This document shows positions 60,189-64,000 of a stretch of DNA of 64,000 nucleotides, one piece after another. Position numbers and translations under genes: made by a program. The DNA is taken from NCBI RefSeq assembly GCF_900156605.1, contig NZ_FTOA01000001.1, forward strand, positions 248,001 to 312,000, read 5' to 3'. Numbering within the stretch: the first letter of the stretch is position 1; every line of letters begins with the position of its first letter. Source of the DNA: Insolitispirillum peregrinum (GTDB taxonomy: Bacteria; Pseudomonadota; Alphaproteobacteria; Rhodospirillales; Rhodospirillaceae). The notes below the pieces were generated by a model. That model ran no database searches, was not told where the DNA came from, and worked only from the letters and a program-made list of their open reading frames with translations.

Positions 60189-60398
60189 ATGATTGATGAT
60201 GAAACCGTGCAGCAATTGCAAATGCGTCTGGCTGAATTGAAATCCGAACACCGTGATCTGGATGACGTGATCAGCAAGGTGGTGGACTCCGGCCCCCATG
60301 ATCAACTGCAAATGGTCCGCCTGAAAAAGCGCAAGCTGATGCTTAAAGATGAAATCCTGCGGCTGGAAAGCAAGCTGCTGCCCGACATTATCGCCTGA
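60189..60398 (+). CDS. DUF465 (YdcH-like) small helical protein
   Basis: This is a 69-aa, fully helical protein. The DUF465 pattern is present: RLAELKSEHRDLDDVISKV, then DQLQMVRLKKRKLMLKDEIL. Two helices probably form an antiparallel hairpin. I start it at the ATG at 60189, which gives the usual family length; an ATG at 60150 adds 13 Cys-containing residues and lacks a ribosome site. The function is unknown. It is convergent with the GGDEF-like gene. Confidence 0.87.
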   Translation: MIDDETVQQLQMRLAELKSEHRDLDDVISKVVDSGPHDQLQMVRLKKRKLMLKDEILRLESKLLPDIIA

Positions 60399-60439
60399 TC
60401 AGGGGATTTGGCGGGCATTTCCGCTGTGATGTCCGCCGT

Positions 60440-61213
60440 TTACAGCAGGTTTTCAGTGGCAAGGGACGTGCGCAGCAGCTCGTCAACGGCGGCCAGCGCC
60501 TGTTCACCCTCATCCCCGGCCTGCAAGGGCATCACCGCGGCCCGCACGGTCAGCGAGACCAATCCGTCGCGCAGGGTCAGAACCCGCATGCTGAGGGTTT
60601 CCAGTAACTGGGCGATCCGTGTCTGGGCACCATCAAGGGATGCGCCCGGCATCAAAACCAGCAGGCCCGCCCCGCCGACTGATCCGACCCGATCCGATGC
60701 CCGGACGGCCCCTGCGACCTGACGGGCCAGATGAATCAGGGCGTCTTCAGCTTCGATCAAGCCATTGTGACGGTGCAGTTTTTCAAAATTCACCAGATAA
60801 AACAGGGCGACTGCTCCGATGGCGGCAGTGCTGTCTGCGTAGGGCGTTTGGGGCTGGTGAGTAAAGGCGCTGACCTCGCGCAGGATGGCGCGGCGGTTCA
60901 GGACCGGCATGTAGGCGTGCTGGTCGGAAAGCTGCTCCAGAAAGCTGATCCGGCCTTCATTCTGCAAGATGGTTTGGCGCAAGCCCTCCTGCTCGACCAC
61001 CAGTCCCTGAACGATCTTGTGGACCGCGGGCGGCAGGTTCAGAAAGCCTTCGCTCAGGGCGCTTAGATCATCGGTTGGCATCATCGCAGGACTGCCGTCG
61101 TTTTCGCTGGCTGCCTGCTGATACTGTTCATAGGGCGAGCGGCGGCCCCCACTATTGCCATGGTGTGGCCAGGTTACGGCGTCGGTTGCCTGCGGGCGGG
61201 GGATTTCTGACAT
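60440..61213 (-). CDS. Degenerate GGDEF-domain protein
   Basis: This is a 257-aa soluble protein. Residues 75-110 form a helical/coiled segment (AVHKIVQGLVVEQEGLRQTIL), followed by a GGDEF-like domain with LNRRAILREV and FYLVNFEKLHRHNG. The signature GGDEF reads GGAGL (VGSVGGAGLLVLMPG), so the catalytic acids are lost and it should not make c-di-GMP. There is no RxxD inhibitory site. It may be a structural or sensor remnant. The ATG at 61213 follows GGAGGTCCG; an ATG-like start 54 nt upstream is less likely. Confidence 0.82.
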   Translation of the reverse strand: MSEIPRPQATDAVTWPHHGNSGGRRSPYEQYQQAASENDGSPAMMPTDDLSALSEGFLNLPPAVHKIVQGLVVEQEGLRQTILQNEGRISFLEQLSDQHAYMPVLNRRAILREVSAFTHQPQTPYADSTAAIGAVALFYLVNFEKLHRHNGLIEAEDALIHLARQVAGAVRASDRVGSVGGAGLLVLMPGASLDGAQTRIAQLLETLSMRVLTLRDGLVSLTVRAAVMPLQAGDEGEQALAAVDELLRTSLATENLL

Positions 61214-61422
61214 CGGACCTCCGGGGCATGTGCAGGATGCCAAGTGTTGGGTGCAACGCATTATCATAGGGCGTTTCCGGGGTATTTTCTGCTTTTTGTG
61301 TCATTGTCGGGAAACTGTCACCCGGCAACAGTTGCAAACCGGCGTATGCTTTCTATAATGCCGTTTTTTCCGGCATAGGCCACGCTGGCTCTGCCAGGCG
61401 CAACAGAAAACAGCAGGTTTCG

Positions 61423-61941
61423 ATGAGCACCCTTCCGGTTCAGGACCAATCCTCCGCTCCCCAGGTTGGCATCATTATGGGCAGTCAGTCCGATTGGGAA
61501 ACCATGCGTCATGCGGTTGAAACCCTGACGGCGCTGGGCGTGTCCTGCGAAGCCCGCATTGTCAGTGCCCACCGCACGCCGCAGCGTCTGTACTCCTATG
61601 CCGAAACCGCCCGTGGCCGTGGCCTGAAGGTGATCATTGCCGGAGCCGGTGGCGCAGCGCACCTGCCGGGGATGTGCGCGTCGATGACCCCGCTGCCGGT
61701 GTTTGGCGTGCCGGTGCAGTCCAAGGCGCTGAAGGGGCTGGACAGCCTGTTGTCGATCGTTCAGATGCCGGCTGGCGTGCCGGTGGGGACGCTGGCCATT
61801 GGCCGTGCCGGGGCGATCAATGCTGCGCTGATGGCGGCCTCGATCATCGCCTTGCAGGACCCGGCGGTGGCGGCGGCACTGGATGATTTTCGCGCCCGCC
61901 AGACCGAAGCGGTGGCCGAAATACCGGTTGACGAAGTGTAA
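61423..61941 (+). CDS. purE: N5-carboxyaminoimidazole ribonucleotide mutase
   Basis: This is a 172-aa class I PurE that converts N5-CAIR to CAIR in purine synthesis. The signature [29 protein letters not shown] (catalytic His region) and [15 protein letters not shown] are all intact. It lies upstream of purK with a 93-bp gap, in which GTAATGTTGCG occurs twice. The presence of purK supports the class I reaction. Confidence 0.96.
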   Translation: MSTLPVQDQSSAPQVGIIMGSQSDWETMRHAVETLTALGVSCEARIVSAHRTPQRLYSYAETARGRGLKVIIAGAGGAAHLPGMCASMTPLPVFGVPVQSKALKGLDSLLSIVQMPAGVPVGTLAIGRAGAINAALMAASIIALQDPAVAAALDDFRARQTEAVAEIPVDEV

Positions 61942-62034
61942 TGTTGCGACAGGTGTAATGTTGCGCTGACTGGCGTAATATTCCCCTTGGCGTGTTCAGG
62001 TTTTTGTGTGTTCAGGTCAGGATTGGCGTTTGTG

Positions 62035-63138
62035 ATGACTGGTTCGTCTGTGTCGGTGATGGTTCCTCCGGGGGGGGCGATCGGTATTCTGGGTGGTGGG
62101 CAACTGGGTCGGATGACCGCCCTTGCTGCGGCGCGTCTGGGATATCGCTGCGTCATCCTGACCCCGGAAGAAAACAGCCCGGCGTCTCTGGTCAGCGACC
62201 GCACCATCGTTGCGGCCTATGATGACCCGACGGCACTGGCCGAACTGGCGGCCGCGGTGGATGTGGTGACGCTGGAGTTTGAAAACATTCCGGTATCGGC
62301 GCTGCGTCTGCTGGAAAGCCAGATTCCCCTGCGTCCCGGCCCGCGTGCGCTGGAAGTCGGGCAGGACCGGGTCAACGAAAAGACCTTTTTCGGTGACTTT
62401 GCCGAAACGGCGCCGTGGCGTCCGGTGCGCGATCTCGCCAGCCTGCAAGCAGCGATTGCCGCCATTGGCGTTCCGGCCATTCTGAAAACGGCCCGGCTGG
62501 GCTATGATGGCAAGGGGCAGGTCAAGATCACCTCTGCCGAACAGGCTGCCGAGGCGTGGGCGACCTTGCGGTGCCCGGATACGGCGGCGGACCAGCCTGC
62601 TCCGGCAATCCTCGAAGGTTTTGTGGCCTTCCAGCGTGAAATTTCGGTGATCGTGGCCCGCCGGGAAGACGGCCAGACGGCAGTGTGGCCGGTGGCCGAG
62701 AATGTTCACAGCAACCACATTCTCGATACCACCACCGTTCCGGCAGCTATTCCTGCCGGGGTGGCAGCGGAAGCCCAGCGGATTGCCATCACCGCCGCCG
62801 AGCGTTTGGGGCTGATTGGTCTTTTGGCAGTTGAAATGTTCGTTGCCGATCACCACGTCATCGTCAATGAGATGGCGCCCCGTCCGCACAACTCCGGCCA
62901 CTGGACGATGGATGCCGCAGTGACTGACCAGTTCGAGCAACTGGTGCGGGCCGTCTGTGGTCTGCCGCTGGGCAGCCCGGATTTGCGGTGTCCGGTGGTG
63001 ATGAAGAACCTTTTGGGGGACGATGTGGCAGAGTGGCAGGCTCTGCTGCAAGACCCCACCGCAAAGCTGCACCTGTATGGGAAAGCCGAAGCGCGTGAAG
63101 GCCGAAAAATGGGCCACGTCAATTACTTAAAACCATAA
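62035..63138 (+). CDS. purK: N5-carboxyaminoimidazole ribonucleotide synthase
   Basis: This is a 367-aa ATP-grasp enzyme that makes N5-CAIR from AIR, ATP and bicarbonate. IGILGGGQLGRMTALAAARLGY, EFENIP, LKTARLGYDGKGQ and VNEMAPRPHNSGHWT are diagnostic. The start is either the ATG at 62035 or the one at 62059, and neither has a strong ribosome site. It is in the same direction as purE, and the two are probably one transcript. Confidence 0.95.
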   Translation: MTGSSVSVMVPPGGAIGILGGGQLGRMTALAAARLGYRCVILTPEENSPASLVSDRTIVAAYDDPTALAELAAAVDVVTLEFENIPVSALRLLESQIPLRPGPRALEVGQDRVNEKTFFGDFAETAPWRPVRDLASLQAAIAAIGVPAILKTARLGYDGKGQVKITSAEQAAEAWATLRCPDTAADQPAPAILEGFVAFQREISVIVARREDGQTAVWPVAENVHSNHILDTTTVPAAIPAGVAAEAQRIAITAAERLGLIGLLAVEMFVADHHVIVNEMAPRPHNSGHWTMDAAVTDQFEQLVRAVCGLPLGSPDLRCPVVMKNLLGDDVAEWQALLQDPTAKLHLYGKAEAREGRKMGHVNYLKP

Positions 63139-63228
63139 GGGCTGCCGTTTAGCAGCAGCCCGACGCGGGAGAACAGCGGTGGGCAAAGGACAGGGTAAAC
63201 GCCAGTTGGCGCAGACGGAGGCGGGCCG

Positions 63229-63831
63229 GTGATCGAAGAGTGGCTCAGTACCTATGGCTATCTGGCGATTTTGATCATTACTTTCCTTGAGGGGGAAAGC
63301 ATTGTTATTCTTGCGGGGATTGCCGCTTATCAAGGCATCCTGAACCTCGAAGCCGTCATCGCCTGCGCCGTCTTTGGCAGTTTTTGCGGTGACCAGTTTT
63401 ACTACACCATCGGCCGCCGCTATGGCACGCCCCTGCTGAAGCGATGGCCGGGACTGGCCGGGAAAATCGACTGGGCGTTCCGCCTGGTGCGTAATTACGA
63501 AGTCCTGTTCATCCTGTCTTTCCGCTTCATTTACGGGGTGCGCAACGTCAGCCCGTTCGTGATCGCCATGTCCGGGGTGCCTCGTCTGAAGTTCATGGGG
63601 CTGAACCTGATTGCTGCGACGCTATGGGCTCTGGCCTTTACCTTTGGTGGCTACTTCTTTGGCAAGGCGCTGGAGAAGGTGATGGGCGAGCATCAGATGA
63701 AGGCGCTGGCCGTGCTGGCGATCTTTGCGGCGGCGGTTGCGATCTTTACCCTGTGGCGCAAGCGGCGCGGGAGCAAGACGACGGCCGTGGTTGACCCGAA
63801 TACGGAAAAGAACGGCAATCCGGCGGAATGA
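63229..63831 (+). CDS. DedA-family membrane protein
   Basis: This is a 200-aa inner-membrane protein of the DedA/VTT family (lipid scramblase or envelope homeostasis). The typical FLEGESIVILAGIAAYQG, the GDQFYYTIGRRYG motif and RFIYGVRNVSPFVIAMSGV are present, with four or five membrane segments. The start is GTG at 63229 with GGAGG upstream. It lies 90 bp after purK and ends in its own terminator. Confidence 0.93.
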   Translation: MIEEWLSTYGYLAILIITFLEGESIVILAGIAAYQGILNLEAVIACAVFGSFCGDQFYYTIGRRYGTPLLKRWPGLAGKIDWAFRLVRNYEVLFILSFRFIYGVRNVSPFVIAMSGVPRLKFMGLNLIAATLWALAFTFGGYFFGKALEKVMGEHQMKALAVLAIFAAAVAIFTLWRKRRGSKTTAVVDPNTEKNGNPAE

Positions 63832-63890
63832 TCCTGTCGGCTTGTTGATCCTGCGGTGACAGTCGAGCGTGCTGCTGTCCCCCGAACAAT

Positions 63891-63920
63891 ACCCTCCACA
63901 GTCTGGTGTGGAGGGTTTTT
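63891..63920 (+). terminator. Terminator after the DedA gene
   Basis: ACCCTCCACA (63891-63900) and TGTGGAGGGT (63907-63916) form a 10-bp stem with a 6-nt loop, followed by TTTTGTGTTTT. Confidence 0.93.
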
Positions 63921-63981
63921 GTGTTTTATGCTTTTCATGCTGTATGTTTGATGAACGGGATTTTGGGCAGGGAGAAAACGC

Positions 63982-64000
63982 GTGCAGGCTCGTTGGATTG
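63982..64000 (+). CDS. Possible start of a gene running off the right edge
   Basis: A GTG at 63982 is preceded by AGGGAGAAAACGC and opens a frame to the edge (MQARWI). An ATG at 63951 in another frame is also open. Too little is visible to call a product. Confidence 0.25.

Overview
The window reads as one GC-rich (about 60-65%) alphaproteobacterial chromosome segment. A member of the Rhodospirillales is most likely. The evidence is the fliL-fliM-DUF6468-motE gene order with CheY and CheZ beside it, CtrA-type boxes (TTAA-N7-TTAG) in the flagellar control region, the aminotransferase-hom-glpX-recJ order, a class I PHA synthase, and DUF1127, DUF2336 and DUF465 proteins. I cannot name the genus. 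I saw no rRNA, tRNA, CRISPR array, prophage or transposase gene.

Layout. 1-15.5 kb is a motility island. On the minus strand it holds a large AMIN/TPR envelope protein (cut by the left edge), two MotB-like proteins, cheZ, cheY, motE, a DUF6468 gene, fliM and fliL. On the plus strand, divergent from fliL, are flgF-flgG-flgA-flgH, closed by a strong terminator and followed by an unrecognised coiled-coil gene. 15.6-24.7 kb is metabolic and housekeeping: recJ, glpX, hom, an aminotransferase, an OmpA-like lipoprotein and phaC. 24.7-28.5 kb is a MocR regulator divergent from DUF1127-phzF, bracketed by inverted copies of one intergenic repeat, then a DUF188 protein and a cold-shock gene. 28.9-37.2 kb is a signalling cluster: a REC-PAS-PAS-GGDEF protein, a MASE1-type histidine kinase with its receiver, a second large PAS kinase, and a translationally coupled pseudouridine synthase. 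37.2-43 kb is mixed: a small membrane protein, a heme-monooxygenase-like protein, an NADP oxidoreductase with a divergent LysR gene, DUF2336 and a TAXI solute-binding protein.

42.9-51.2 kb is the most unusual region. It is a tightly overlapping three-gene operon: a 1515-aa KS-AT-KR protein, a 939-aa hotdog/dehydratase protein and an alpha/beta hydrolase. It looks like a polyunsaturated-fatty-acid-synthase-type system, but the KS, AT and C-terminal DH domains each lack catalytic residues, the KR is altered, and no carrier-protein motif is visible. Both large proteins carry long acidic low-complexity linkers. I read it as a candidate pseudoenzyme megacomplex.

51.5-64 kb returns to ordinary content: a GNAT acetyltransferase, gor, a multi-PAS kinase, a gamma-glutamyltransferase, a phosphofructokinase, DUF465, a degenerate GGDEF protein, purE-purK and a DedA protein.

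Three families of dispersed palindromic intergenic repeats occur through the window, and some copies overlap gene ends. Family A is GC-rich, with a GGGGCCTNAGGCCCC core. Family B is the GCGAAAA-CCGGTT-TTTTCGC type. Family C is the AGAGCATTT / AAATGCTCT type.
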